Translations under genes and position numbers: made by a program
The notes under the pieces: generated by a model
What the model was told of the DNA's origin: nothing
The model's input: the letters and a program-made list of their open reading frames with translations, nothing else
Databases searched by the model: none
In this document: positions 1-7,774 of the stretch, in pieces
Layout: each line of letters opens with the position of its first letter
How positions within the stretch are numbered: the first letter of the stretch is position 1
Origin: Arthrobacter sp. B1I2
Lineage (GTDB): Bacteria; Actinomycetota; Actinomycetes; Actinomycetales; Micrococcaceae
Direction: 5' to 3'
DNA length: 64,000 nt
Assembly (NCBI RefSeq): GCF_030816485.1
Contig: NZ_JAUSYC010000001.1
Coordinates: 4,154,001-4,218,000 of the forward strand

Positions 1-525
1 CCCGGGGTCGTACCGCCAGAGTGCGGACGACAGGAAGGCGAAGTGCCAGTTCCCGAAGTCCTTCGAGTACGGTTCCCCGTTCCGGATGAAGCCGCGCTCC
101 TGGTTGACCGCAGCCTTTGCTGAAGACCCGGGGCACTGCCCATTCATGAAGTTATCGAGGTCTTCGTTGCGGTCAGGTTCCCAGTCGTGGTTTTGGGCGG
201 ACACCCAGTACAACTTTGGTTTCGTGCCGCCCCACAGCCGCTCCCAGTACTTTACGTAGTCTTCGCAGTACGCCGTGGAGTATTGGAAGTCCCCGAGCCC
301 CAGGAACGCGTCAATCTCATTGTTCTCCACGAGCTGGGTGATCGCCGCACCGTTCCTGCCGGACGGGCTATCAGGCGCATAGTTCTTGTGGCCGTTCATG
401 TCACCCACAGCAGCGATGCGGACCTCCGGAGGGCTGGTGCAACCTGCGGCAGAGCCCGCCAGGAGGGCCGCAGCGGTTGCGTACAAAATCCGCAAGGCTC
501 TTGGATGAGGGAATGCTGGCTCCAT
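1..525 (-). CDS. Calcineurin-like phosphoesterase lipoprotein (3' part outside window)
   Basis: The reading frame is open from an ATG at 525 to the window edge (175 codons), so the C-terminus is missing. The first ~26 residues are a lipoprotein signal peptide with a lipobox ending A-A-G-C. After it come AVGDMNGH, LGLGDF and QNHDW, which match the order of the metallophosphoesterase metal-binding blocks (GD...GDxx...NHD). The protein is therefore probably a secreted, membrane-anchored metal-dependent phosphatase or phosphodiesterase. A G-rich ribosome binding site (aaggggg) sits just before the ATG. Substrate is unknown. The first metal block has D-M-N in place of the usual D-x-H, so the exact subfamily is uncertain. 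Confidence 0.75.
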   Translation of the reverse strand, partial: MEPAFPHPRALRILYATAAALLAGSAAGCTSPPEVRIAAVGDMNGHKNYAPDSPSGRNGAAITQLVENNEIDAFLGLGDFQYSTAYCEDYVKYWERLWGGTKPKLYWVSAQNHDWEPDRNEDLDNFMNGQCPGSSAKAAVNQERGFIRNGEPYSKDFGNWHFAFLSSALWRYDPG

Positions 526-725
526 CGCCACCCCCTTCAAGTAGCCGGATCACTCGTCGGCCTGCGATACACCAACGACGCGCCCCGGCACCTTGATAAT
601 GCTGAGCGCTGGACCGGCTGTCAAGGGGCGCGCAATGCCTATAGCGCCGCCCTGACGTGGAAGTCCTGGCGGGACCCATTCAAATTCGGCCTGCGCGGGT
701 GGGCAGCTGCGGCAGCAACGGATAA
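526..725. other. Intergenic region upstream of the phosphoesterase
   Basis: No convincing coding frame. Short frames on both strands lack family matches. It presumably contains the promoter of the leftward phosphoesterase gene. Confidence 0.4.
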
Positions 726-1016
726 GTGGTTGGGTCAACTGACTACCGCACGGTGACGCAGCAGCATGGCGACAACCACTATACGATCAACAACCGCGAG
801 CAGCAGACTTTCGACAATGGCTCCAGCCAGTACTCGTCCGACTGGAAAACGCACGAGATGGCGAACGAAAAGGTGTCAAAGTTTAGTAGCCACAACACGT
901 TTACCGAGAATGGCGAGACCTGCCGCATGAACTCCTTGTCGGTCGTCACCAACGACGTGATTTGCAGGGACACGGCGGACTTCTGCGGCATTGACGTTGC
1001 GGCAGTGGGCGGTTGA
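726..1016 (+). CDS. Unrecognised 96-codon ORF, possibly the C-terminal remnant of a larger protein
   Basis: GTG start directly after an in-frame stop. Codon third positions are mostly G or C, as in real genes of this genome, which is the main support. The product is polar, rich in Asn, Gln, Thr and Ser, with four Cys near the C-terminus and no signal peptide or membrane segment, like the tail of an extracellular protein. No good ribosome binding site is visible. It lies directly before a graveyard of gene fragments, so it may itself be a fragment. I do not recognise the family. Confidence 0.3.
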   Translation: MVGSTDYRTVTQQHGDNHYTINNREQQTFDNGSSQYSSDWKTHEMANEKVSKFSSHNTFTENGETCRMNSLSVVTNDVICRDTADFCGIDVAAVGG

Positions 1017-1037
1017 GCCTGGCGAAAACCCCGTCTG

Positions 1038-1222
1038 CCGTTACGTTCCAGCGGGCGTTTCATGTCCAGGCAACGCTGATGATCCCGGACCATCGCCTCA
1101 GCCCCACGTGATCGTGGAAGCTCCACTTCGCCGTTGAGCGGGCGCATTTCCCCACGATCACGAGGGGATTTTGAGTAGCATGACGGTTCCGGCGCACATC
1201 TATATGGGGCGAGGACGGTGAG
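1038..1222 (-). pseudogene. Fragment of a second Fcy1-type cytosine deaminase
   Basis: Base-by-base comparison with the intact deaminase gene at 5185-5664 shows clear collinear similarity over about 180 bases. For example, both share atggttccggcgcacatc with one mismatch, and the translated piece GEVELPRSRGAEAMV corresponds to GELELLRSRGVEVVV. The fragment covers the C-terminal third of the enzyme without the catalytic HGE motif, contains frame breaks and has lost the native C-terminus. It abuts an IS30 transposase fragment, so transposition may have broken the gene. Confidence 0.75.
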
Positions 1223-1225
1223 CCC

Positions 1226-1490
1226 CGCCAGTACGTGAAATCACCGCGGCGCTGGGAACCCTCGTGTACTTCTGTGATCCGGCCAAGCCCTTGGCAACGC
1301 GCACCGAACGAGAACGCCAACGGACTGCTCCGCCAGTACTTCCGTAAGGGTGGAGACCTCAGCACAGTAGAACAAGCTGAAGTCCGCTTCGCCGCTGATG
1401 AGATCAACGGGCCGCCACCAGCCGTTTTTCACTGGGATAGCGCGGCCGCGCCCTTTGCTTCCCTTACCATTGCTGCACTTCAGACCAAGG
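1226..1490 (+). pseudogene. IS30-family transposase remnant (C-terminal end)
   Basis: Reading from 1234, REITAALGTLVYFCDP and then, after a one-base shift near 1284, SPWQRAPNENANGLLRQYF plus KGGDLS reproduce the most conserved stretch of IS30-family DDE transposases (YFCDPxSPWQRGxNENxNGLLRQYFPKGxDLS). That stretch contains the catalytic Glu (NEN). The following D-E-I-N-G and W-D-S-A-A-A-P-F-A also match the IS30 tail. The N-terminal HTH and first catalytic Asp residues are absent and the frame is broken, so the copy is dead. I could not define terminal inverted repeats. Confidence 0.8.
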
Positions 1491-1694
1491 CGGTTTCCAA
1501 TGGCACTGGAAAAACGACTCGGCTGCCCACAGCACGTCGTCGGCGGGTGGCGAACATGGTCTTCCTCCCTCGCGATGTGGCTGGACGGCAGGGTTTCAAC
1601 TCCTCCCATTAGTCAGGGCCCTGCGGACGGTCAAAACAAGGGTCAAAAGTCAGGCCTGTTTTCAGCGGGGCAGCCTCGCCTGCCAGCTCCCTTC

Positions 1695-1746
1695 GCTACG
1701 GATGCACCAGCACCGTCGCCGCCGTGTCCGTATGGTTTGTGAGTGA
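1695..1746 (-). pseudogene. Extreme C-terminal scrap of a zinc-dependent alcohol dehydrogenase
   Basis: Translated on the minus strand, this stretch gives LTNHTDTAATVLVHP followed by a stop. The last residues of the ADH gene at 10383-11439 are LINHKDTAVKVLVHP followed by a stop. Nothing upstream of this scrap matches the ADH. It is one of three places in the window with butanediol-dehydrogenase-type sequence. Confidence 0.6.
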
Positions 1747-1840
1747 TGCCCAGTTCCTGCGCAGCCTCGGCCACGGTTGTCTCCGGCCGGGACGGGCCTG
1801 GTTTCATCCGCGAGTGCTACGATTGCTACGGAGGCGATCC

Positions 1841-2107
1841 ATGACAACAATTCCCCACCGTGAGTTACGCAATCAGAGCAGCAAGATACTGGAGCGGGTG
1901 AAGAACGGCGAGACCATCGATGTCACGAATAACGGTGAAGTCGCCGCCACCCTGATCCCACCTGCAGCTTCGCCTTTCGAGCGTCTGCTCCTGTCCGGGA
2001 GCGTGCGGCAGGCTTCGCAAAGCCCTGTCGACTTCCGGTTGCTCCAGCGCGTGGCAACTGATGTCGGCACGGCGGAGATCATCGCTGACCTCCGCGGCGA
2101 CCGGTGA
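1841..2107 (+). CDS. Phd/YefM-type antitoxin (VapB-like)
   Basis: 88 residues starting at an ATG with a strong GGAGG at 1830-1834. The N-terminus (IPHRELRNQSSKILERVKNGE then V-T-N-N-G-E-V-A-A) is the standard prevent-host-death fold: a DNA-binding strand-helix with the conserved R-x-x-S and N-G-E positions, followed by a disordered toxin-binding tail. It overlaps the downstream PIN toxin by 4 bases (GTGA), the usual coupled antitoxin-toxin layout. It should neutralise the toxin and autorepress the operon. A longer reading frame extends upstream to 1724, but the RBS and family length favour 1841. Confidence 0.85.
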   Translation: MTTIPHRELRNQSSKILERVKNGETIDVTNNGEVAATLIPPAASPFERLLLSGSVRQASQSPVDFRLLQRVATDVGTAEIIADLRGDR

Positions 2108-2496
2108 TCGTCTACGTAGACACGTCGGCCGCCCTGAAGCTGGTGGTCGAGGAACCGGAATCCGGTCCCACCGCGGAGTTCCTTTCGGAGGCTGGACGGC
2201 GGGGTGACCGGCTTGTCGCCTCGATGCTCCTCTACACCGAACTGCACTGCGCCGCCAACCGCAGAGGCCTGCCACCGGAATTAATCAACGCTGTGCTGGA
2301 CGCAATCAACTTGGTGGACCTTACACGTTCAGACCTCTTGTACGCGGCCGCGCTGCCGGGAAAGTTGCGCAGCGCAGACGCGGTCCACCTCGCCGCCGCG
2401 ATCAGAGTTGAAACCCAGGCTCTGGTCGCCTTCGACAAGGAACTCGTGAGGGCAGCCACCCAAGCAGGACTCCGTACGATCTCTCCGGGCAGCTAA
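2104..2496 (+). CDS. PIN-domain ribonuclease toxin (VapC family)
   Basis: 130 residues with a GTG start inside the antitoxin stop codon. The acidic PIN residues are all visible: D6 in YVDTSAALKL, E46 in LLYTELHCA, D92 in SADAVHLAAA and D111 in VAFDKEL. These would coordinate Mg2+ for cleavage of RNA; VapC toxins usually cut tRNA or rRNA. Its length is typical of the family. Together with the preceding Phd-type antitoxin it forms a complete type II toxin-antitoxin module. The actual RNA target cannot be read from sequence. Confidence 0.88.
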   Translation: MIVYVDTSAALKLVVEEPESGPTAEFLSEAGRRGDRLVASMLLYTELHCAANRRGLPPELINAVLDAINLVDLTRSDLLYAAALPGKLRSADAVHLAAAIRVETQALVAFDKELVRAATQAGLRTISPGS

Positions 2497-2530
2497 TCAG
2501 CCTCCCCCGATTCTCTTAGACTGCATGCGG

Positions 2531-3421
2531 CTATGCCGGAAGTCCCGGCTGACCGGCCGCCTCGAGGACCTGCTGCAGCCCGGTGACGGGGATGTCCGGA
2601 AACTCGCCCCGCGCCGGACCAAACTCGAACGCAGCAGCCCCTGATTCTTCCCACAGCCCGGCCCGTCCGATGCGGGCAAGGAATGGTGAGAACGGCCGCG
2701 CTGCGACGGACATCAGCCGCTCGGCGGCGGCCGGGATGCGCCGGATCGAGCCGTGGCCGGCGCGGGAAAGCACGGCCTGCGCCACCTCAGTGCCGGTGAG
2801 CGTCTGGGACCCCCATTCCACGACGCGGTTCTGCAGCGTGGGGTCCCGGAGCGCGCGGACCACGAGAGCCGCCGCGTCCTGGACCGACGTGTAGGTGACC
2901 GGCACGGCTCCGGAGCCGAACACAAGGACTTTGCCCTTGGACTGAAGCGGGCGGGTCATGTTCTCGAGGCGCTGCTCGAGGAGCACCCCGATCCTGATGA
3001 TCGTCCAGGCCATGCCGGAGCTGCGGACAGCTTCCTCGGCCGCGGCCTTGCAGCGGAGGTACTCGATGGGCCCGTGAGGGGCAGCCCCGCGCATCGACAT
3101 CATCACCATGCGCCCCACTCCGGCCTCGGCCGCCGCGCGGACGAGGCGGATGGCGCCGTCGCGGTCCACGGTGCGTGGGTCGGAATCCTTGATGCCGAAT
3201 CCGGAGGCCGCGAACACCACGGCCGTGCAACCCGCCACCGCCTTTCGGCAATCCGCGTCGGAGGTGAGGTCGCCGCGGAAGTGTTCGACGCCGTCGCCCG
3301 CCTTGTCCGGGAAGGCGTGGGACGCGCCGCGGGCCAGGACACGGACCTGGTGGCCGCCGGCCACGAGCATCGGCACTATGGCAGCGCCCAGGCGGCCGGT
3401 GCCACCGGCGACGAGAATCAT
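2531..3421 (-). CDS. NmrA-like NAD(P)-binding SDR-family protein
   Basis: 296 residues beginning MILVAGGTGRLG, the Rossmann GGxGxxG dinucleotide motif, followed by an atypical short-chain dehydrogenase body (GDLTSD, VVFAASG, SMRG, then Y-L-x-C-K). It resembles NmrA/NAD(P)H-binding sugar-epimerase-like proteins that act as redox sensors or small reductases. It overlaps the upstream SnoaL-like gene by ATGA, so the two are co-translated. The pair is divergent from a TetR regulator that probably controls it. Substrate unknown. Confidence 0.8.
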   Translation of the reverse strand: MILVAGGTGRLGAAIVPMLVAGGHQVRVLARGASHAFPDKAGDGVEHFRGDLTSDADCRKAVAGCTAVVFAASGFGIKDSDPRTVDRDGAIRLVRAAAEAGVGRMVMMSMRGAAPHGPIEYLRCKAAAEEAVRSSGMAWTIIRIGVLLEQRLENMTRPLQSKGKVLVFGSGAVPVTYTSVQDAAALVVRALRDPTLQNRVVEWGSQTLTGTEVAQAVLSRAGHGSIRRIPAAAERLMSVAARPFSPFLARIGRAGLWEESGAAAFEFGPARGEFPDIPVTGLQQVLEAAGQPGLPA

Positions 3422-3870
3422 GACCCGTCACCCCTTCCGGCTGCCCCGCCCACGGCCACGCCTACCGCGGCGTCCACGTCTCCGGACTCATACTCCACGG
3501 GTTCAAGGTAAAAGTGCGCGGCCGCAATCTTGCCGTCCCGGACTGTGAGGATGGAAACCCCGGCGGCGCGCTGCACGGATCCGTCCGGTCGCGTGCCGCG
3601 GTTGCTCCATTCCATCCAGATCTTGCCGCCCGGGCCGGTGGCTGCGTCGTGGACGGTGAGGGTGAGGTCCGGCAGGCCGGCAAAGAGCGCCGTCCAGTTC
3701 TTCCGGACCTGCGCGGCCCCTGTGAAACTGCGGTCCGGGTGGACGGGGGTGGTGTTCTGGTAGTCCTCGGCGAACTCGGAAACCATGGCCTCAAGGTCAT
3801 GGCGGTTGGCTGCGGCCAGCATGCGCCGCACCGGACCTTCGGGGACGCGGTCGAATCCTGAAGCGTCCAT
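3418..3870 (-). CDS. SnoaL-like / NTF2-fold protein
   Basis: 150 residues from the ATG at 3870, which has a good RBS (aaggagcag). The frame extends further upstream, but that part overlaps the promoter/operator region. The sequence fits the small alpha+beta barrel SnoaL-like family: LAAANRHDLEAMVSEFAEDY near the N-terminus, NWTALFAGLPDLTLTVHD in the middle, and VSILTVRDGKIAAAHFY near the end. Such proteins are polyketide cyclases, isomerases or ligand-binding proteins. It is the first gene of a two-gene operon with the SDR gene, and likely repressed by the divergent TetR protein. Confidence 0.8.
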   Translation of the reverse strand: MDASGFDRVPEGPVRRMLAAANRHDLEAMVSEFAEDYQNTTPVHPDRSFTGAAQVRKNWTALFAGLPDLTLTVHDAATGPGGKIWMEWSNRGTRPDGSVQRAAGVSILTVRDGKIAAAHFYLEPVEYESGDVDAAVGVAVGGAAGRGDGS

Positions 3871-3925
3871 GATCTGCTCCTTGGTTTCCGTCGCGGGAGG
3901 CGGAGAAGTTGGTACGCTGAATTTG

Positions 3926-3941
3926 ATACAGCCAGCTGTAT
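3926..3941. promoter_or_regulatory. Palindromic operator in the SnoaL/TetR divergent promoter
   Basis: ATACAGC-CA-GCTGTAT is a perfect 7-2-7 inverted repeat, extended imperfectly to TTTGATACAGC/GCTGTATTCAAA. It sits between the two divergent genes, 29 bases before the TetR ATG. TetR-family regulators normally bind such palindromes and autoregulate, so it is the likely operator. A second half-like TGATACA follows at 3948-3954. Confidence 0.7.
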
Positions 3942-3969
3942 TCAAACTGATACAAGGAGCTTAAGCCCG

Positions 3970-4632
3970 ATGAGACCCGCGGTCAACGGTGCATTGCCCC
4001 GCTCCAGGAGCTACGACGCCCGGCGCCGGCAGGAGGCTGCCGAGGAGTCGAGGAAGCGGGTGCTCGCCCAGTCGCGCGAGCTGTTCCTGGCCAAGGGATA
4101 CGGCCGGACCACAGTTGCCGCGATCGCCCACGCTGCCGGCGTCTCCAAGGAATCCGTTTACAAGGCGTTCGGTGGAAAGCCGGGGCTGGTCAAGGCCATC
4201 TATGAGCAAAGCATGCTCGGAGCGGGCAGTACTCCGGCTCAAGATCGGTCGGACCGTGTGCAAACCACAGTCACGGACCCGAGTGAGCTCATGGAGCAGT
4301 TCGGCCGTTTCGTCGCCGAGGTCAGTCCGCTCGGATCACCTGTCTACCTCCTCATCAGGGATGCCGCCGCGAACGGGGATCCGGACATGGCGGCGCTCCT
4401 GCGCGACGTGGACGACGAGCGCTACCAACGGATGCTGCACAACGCGCGCCAGGTGCTCGCGAGAGGATTCCTGAGGCCGGATCTGACGGAGGAGGAAGTA
4501 GCCGATGTCATGTTCATGAGCACCTCGGCCGAACTCTACGAAACCCTTGTCCTCAAACGCGGCTGGAGCGCTGAACGCTACGGACGTCTTCTTGCTAGAA
4601 CGCTCGCAGCCAACCTTCTGCCGGACAGCTAG
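3970..4632 (+). CDS. TetR/AcrR-family transcriptional regulator
   Basis: 220 residues. Residues ~29-75 form the TetR DNA-binding domain (SRELFLAKGYGRTTVAAIAHAAGVSKESVYKAFGGK-PGLVKAIYE split around the recognition helix at 58-68). The C-terminal ~140 residues are the variable ligand and dimerisation part. An AAGGAG lies 10 bases before the ATG. It is divergent from the SnoaL/SDR pair with a perfect palindrome between them, so autoregulation and control of that pair are inferred. Ligand unknown. Confidence 0.88.
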   Translation: MRPAVNGALPRSRSYDARRRQEAAEESRKRVLAQSRELFLAKGYGRTTVAAIAHAAGVSKESVYKAFGGKPGLVKAIYEQSMLGAGSTPAQDRSDRVQTTVTDPSELMEQFGRFVAEVSPLGSPVYLLIRDAAANGDPDMAALLRDVDDERYQRMLHNARQVLARGFLRPDLTEEEVADVMFMSTSAELYETLVLKRGWSAERYGRLLARTLAANLLPDS

Positions 4633-4652
4633 GCCAGGCAGGTACGGAAGGC

Positions 4653-4680
4653 CGACGGCGGCACTTGCCTCCCGCCGTCG
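4653..4680 (+). terminator. GC-rich hairpin after the TetR gene
   Basis: CGACGGCGG - 10-base loop - CCGCCGTCG gives a 9-bp stem 20 bases after the TetR stop. It is followed by a weak TCGTT stretch. The same stem motif recurs at 6358-6388 and 10320-10348, suggesting a common terminator type. Confidence 0.55.
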
Positions 4681-4783
4681 TCGTTCAAAACACGCAACGG
4701 AACACAGCACGAATAAGGGGAATGGCCTATCCAGTCCGTCTATATTGGCTCTGGAGACCGGTTAAGCCTTTGGGGGGTTGCAA

Positions 4784-5161
4784 GTGGTAGTAGCTGTCAG
4801 CACGGCCAATATTGAACTGCATTTGGACGAACACGGGATTCTTCAGCTCAAGTGGCCTCGCCAGGCCAGCATCCGGACACGTGACGCTGAGGCAGCCATG
4901 CATAGGGTCAACGGGCTGTGCGGGAATACCGAGCACCCACTGCTGGTGGACATGAGGACAACGGTCAGTGTCAGCCGTGGGGCGCGCGCTGTTTTCGCCC
5001 GGACCTGCCAAGCGTCCCGAGTGGCGCTGCTGGGCGCGTCGCCGGTAGACAAAGTCATCGCCAATTTTGTTTTGGCAATGAACAAGACCACTTGCCCCAA
5101 GCGCTTTTTCACTTCGCGGACAGAAGCAATGGCGTGGCTGCTGGCCAGTGCCACTGCGTGA
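4784..5161 (+). CDS. STAS/SpoIIAA-like domain protein
   Basis: 125 residues from a GTG at 4784, preceded by GGGGGG at a proper distance; a TTG at 4778 is in frame but too close to that RBS. The alternating beta/alpha pattern (IELHLDEHGILQLKW, then HPLLVDMRTTVSVSR, then RVALLGASPVDKVIANFVLAM, then FFTSRTEAMAWLLAS) fits the STAS/SEC14-like proteins common in Arthrobacter-type genomes. Their role is unknown; they are thought to bind a ligand or partner rather than catalyse. It stands alone between the TetR hairpin and the convergent deaminase gene. Confidence 0.65.
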   Translation: MVVAVSTANIELHLDEHGILQLKWPRQASIRTRDAEAAMHRVNGLCGNTEHPLLVDMRTTVSVSRGARAVFARTCQASRVALLGASPVDKVIANFVLAMNKTTCPKRFFTSRTEAMAWLLASATA

Positions 5162-5184
5162 CGCCTCCACGACGTCGTGCAGGA

Positions 5185-5664
5185 TTACTCGGCGATGTCC
5201 TCTGCCCACAGCTCCGGCTTGTCGGCCTGGAACGTGCGCATCATGTCCACGCAGCGCTGATCATCCAAGACCACCACCTCAACGCCGCGTGAGCGCAGGA
5301 GCTCCAGTTCACCGTCGAACGTGCGCGCTTCCCCCACCACCACGCGGGGGATCTTGAACTGGATGATGGTTCCGGCGCACATCGCACACGGGGCAAGGGT
5401 GGTGTACAGCGTGGTGTCGCGGTAACTCTGCTGCCGGCCCGCTGCGCGGAGCGCGGACATTTCCCCGTGCGCGATCGGATCGGCGTTCTGGACCCGTTCG
5501 TTGTGCCCGCTGGCAATGACCACCCCGTCCCGGGCGAGCGCTGCGCCGATCGGGATGCCGCCCTCAGCCAGGCTCTTTTGGGCAGCCCGGTACGCGGCTT
5601 CGAATGCGGGGTGGGCGGCGCGGTCCAGTTCGGGTGCGAAGGAATGATGCTGCTCGTGGGTCAT
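5185..5664 (-). CDS. Cytosine deaminase, Fcy1 (yeast) type
   Basis: 160 residues from the ATG at 5664; in-frame codons further upstream are not needed. The zinc motif is H66-G-E68 with P-C93-A-M-C96, and the tail DTTLYTTLAPCAMC, IPRVVVGE, SRGVEVVVLDDQRC and W-A-E-D-I-A-E is very close to the eukaryote-like Fcy1 cytosine deaminases, which have HGE where most CDA-fold deaminases have HAE. The expected reaction is cytosine to uracil (also 5-fluorocytosine). It is a stand-alone cytosolic salvage enzyme. A decayed paralogue lies at 1038-1222. Confidence 0.85.
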   Translation of the reverse strand: MTHEQHHSFAPELDRAAHPAFEAAYRAAQKSLAEGGIPIGAALARDGVVIASGHNERVQNADPIAHGEMSALRAAGRQQSYRDTTLYTTLAPCAMCAGTIIQFKIPRVVVGEARTFDGELELLRSRGVEVVVLDDQRCVDMMRTFQADKPELWAEDIAE

Positions 5665-5849
5665 GGCGTCATTGTTGCACGGGCTGTTCCTTATATCGGG
5701 ACCCACGGGCGCCATATGCGGCCCCCATGGGACGCGGAAGCTGAGCAAAAACTGAGCAAAATCTGGGATACCGGCCGGCGCTTGGCCTATACGATTCCCT
5801 AGAGATCCGGGGCCACGGGCTTCCGGCGAACGGAAATTTGGGGGAATTA

Positions 5850-6425
5850 ATGCAGGAACTTGGCCGCATCTATTGGACCCGGCAGGGGCTTCGCCTGGCG
5901 TACTTCGCAGTGATGGTGTGGATCGCTGTCGCAGTGATGTCGGCGCTCATGGCGAAGGCAACACCGGGTGCCGGAGCGGGGCCATCATCCGCCGCCGGGG
6001 TTCTGCGCGGCATGGTCGACGGCGTCGTCGCCGTGGCTGCGCTCCCCGGCGTGGCCGCGGTCGTGCTGGGCATTGCCGCCGCCGTCGTCACCAACCGGGA
6101 TGCCCGGCGCAGGGATCCGGTCCGCCGCTTCACCCGCCAGCAGCGCCGCGAAGGAATGGCCCGGGCCGGCAGCCGGTGCGAGTTGGAAGCCGGGTTCGGG
6201 CGGCGGTGCGGCCGCCTGGCCGAGCACGGCGACCACTTTTATCCGTGGTCCAAGGGCGGTTCCACCAACCTGCAGAACTTTGTTGCAGCCTGCGCCAGGT
6301 GCAACCGCGCCAAGCGGGCCAGGATCCCGTCACCCGGCCAGCAGCGCCGAATGGAACGACGACGGCGGGAGTACCTGCCGCCGTCGTCCTCCCTCAGCGT
6401 AGGCGAACGCCAGCCACTCCCCTGA
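5850..6425 (+). CDS. Membrane-anchored HNH endonuclease-like protein
   Basis: 191 residues from the ATG at 5850 (RBS GGGGG just upstream). Two hydrophobic segments (about residues 15-35 and 57-80) anchor it. The cytosolic C-terminus has an HNH fold with zinc Cys pairs C110, C120, C148 and C151 and the HGDHFYPWSKGGSTNLQNF core, where the His residues would be catalytic. Membrane-tethered HNH proteins are frequent in actinobacteria and poorly characterised. The last ~20 codons contain a perfect 11-bp hairpin that looks like a terminator, so the native stop may have been lost and the tail may be an extension. Confidence 0.75.
   Translation: MQELGRIYWTRQGLRLAYFAVMVWIAVAVMSALMAKATPGAGAGPSSAAGVLRGMVDGVVAVAALPGVAAVVLGIAAAVVTNRDARRRDPVRRFTRQQRREGMARAGSRCELEAGFGRRCGRLAEHGDHFYPWSKGGSTNLQNFVAACARCNRAKRARIPSPGQQRRMERRRREYLPPSSSLSVGERQPLP
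6358..6388 (+). terminator. Perfect 11-bp hairpin inside the 3' end of the HNH gene
   Basis: GACGACGGCGG - 9-base loop - CCGCCGTCGTC followed by CTCCCTC. It matches the hairpins at 4653 and 10320 in stem sequence. Position inside a reading frame is unusual for a terminator. Confidence 0.5.
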
Positions 6426-6437
6426 CCGGGCGCGAAC

Positions 6438-7694
6438 CTACCGGACGGCGCGGTCCGCGTTCACCCTCCCGTGGGCCCAGTCAGTCCCGATGACGCCAAC
6501 TGTGTCGGTGGTGGATTCGACCTTGGCGCGGATGTCCAAGTTAGTGAAGCCGGGGTGGGCGCTGCGGGCGAGCGCGGCAACCGCAGCAACAATTGGTGAG
6601 GCCATCGACGTTCCGCTGCCGATGTCATACCCCTGGGAACGGTTGTATTCCCTGGCCAGGGTGAACCTGTGGTTGGGGAACGTGGAGAAGACGCTGACGC
6701 CTGGTGCTGCCACATCCACCCACGTGCCATAGGTGGAGAACGACGCCTTCTTGTCGTTGTTGTCCGTTGCCCCCACAGCAATGACATGGGAGTACGCGCC
6801 TGGGTACACCATGCCAGTGTTACCCCCGTTGCCGGCTGCAGCAACCAGCACCACACCCGCGTTCCAGGCGTTATTGACCGCAGTTTCCAGGGTGGTTGAC
6901 GCGCCGACTGCCAGGCTCATGTTGATGACATGCGCACCATTCTTGACTGCCCAGTTGATGCCGTTCGCCAGGCCTGAGCTGGATCCCATCCCCGTGTCGC
7001 TGAGGATTTTTCCAGCCAGGATGCTGCATGCCGGGCACACACCGGCGACGCCAATGCCGTTGTTGGCGGTTGCAGCAACAATTCCGGCGACGTGTGTGCC
7101 GTGGCCGTAATTGTCGTCGTTGCTTCTCGACGTGGTGAAGTTGGTCCGGGCCACGACCTTCGGGGTGATGTCGGGGTTGTCCATTGCGACGCCGGAATCG
7201 AGAACAGCCACTCTCATCCCGGTGCCAGTGGTGACAGCCCAGGCTTCGACGGCGTCCACGTCGGCGTCTTTCGTTCCGGCAGCAACATCTATTTCAGGCG
7301 TGGTTTGGCCGCTGAAGTTATTTGTGAAGGACTGGCCATCATTCTGAAGCGCGTACTGGCGGGAAAAGTAGGTGTCGTCTGAGGCCGGAGTGACAACTCG
7401 GTCCGGTTCGGCATACTCGACCACCGGGTTCCGGCTTAGGGCTTCCACGAGCTGCAGTTCCTTCCCTGCCGGCACCGTGATCAGGTGCGCGCCGGTGCTG
7501 CCGACGCCGGGCCCGTCGCTAAGCCCGAATGGGCGCAGGACACCTGCGGCCGCAGCATTGTCGCGGAACTTGACCAGGATCTGCCCTGCCGTGATGGACG
7601 GGTCGGTCGCGGCGTTGCCTGGGGCGACCGCGCCCAGCAGGGTGCCAATGACCATGAGAAGAGCGGTGAAACTGGCCAACACGAGTTTTTTCAT
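6438..7694 (-). CDS. Secreted subtilisin-like serine protease (S8 family)
   Basis: 418 residues from the ATG at 7694. The signal peptide (MKKLVLASFTALLMVIGTLL...GNAA) is followed by an inhibitor_I9/fervidolysin-like propeptide (~30-105) and the S8 domain. The catalytic triad is D166 (AVLDSGV), H198 (HGTHVAG) and S363 (GTSMASP), with the oxyanion Asn in AAAGNGG at ~289. It should be exported and autoprocessed and act as an extracellular endopeptidase. It is monocistronic. The promoter-proximal segment with its first codons is duplicated as a dead fragment at 10184-10272. Confidence 0.92.
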   Translation of the reverse strand: MKKLVLASFTALLMVIGTLLGAVAPGNAATDPSITAGQILVKFRDNAAAAGVLRPFGLSDGPGVGSTGAHLITVPAGKELQLVEALSRNPVVEYAEPDRVVTPASDDTYFSRQYALQNDGQSFTNNFSGQTTPEIDVAAGTKDADVDAVEAWAVTTGTGMRVAVLDSGVAMDNPDITPKVVARTNFTTSRSNDDNYGHGTHVAGIVAATANNGIGVAGVCPACSILAGKILSDTGMGSSSGLANGINWAVKNGAHVINMSLAVGASTTLETAVNNAWNAGVVLVAAAGNGGNTGMVYPGAYSHVIAVGATDNNDKKASFSTYGTWVDVAAPGVSVFSTFPNHRFTLAREYNRSQGYDIGSGTSMASPIVAAVAALARSAHPGFTNLDIRAKVESTTDTVGVIGTDWAHGRVNADRAVR

Positions 7695-7774
7695 GGGGTC
7701 ATCTTCCGCGCACATCTCCCGGCTGGATAGGGGGAAAGGTCCTTGAAGATGCCGATGAACGGCAACCGCTCCCC

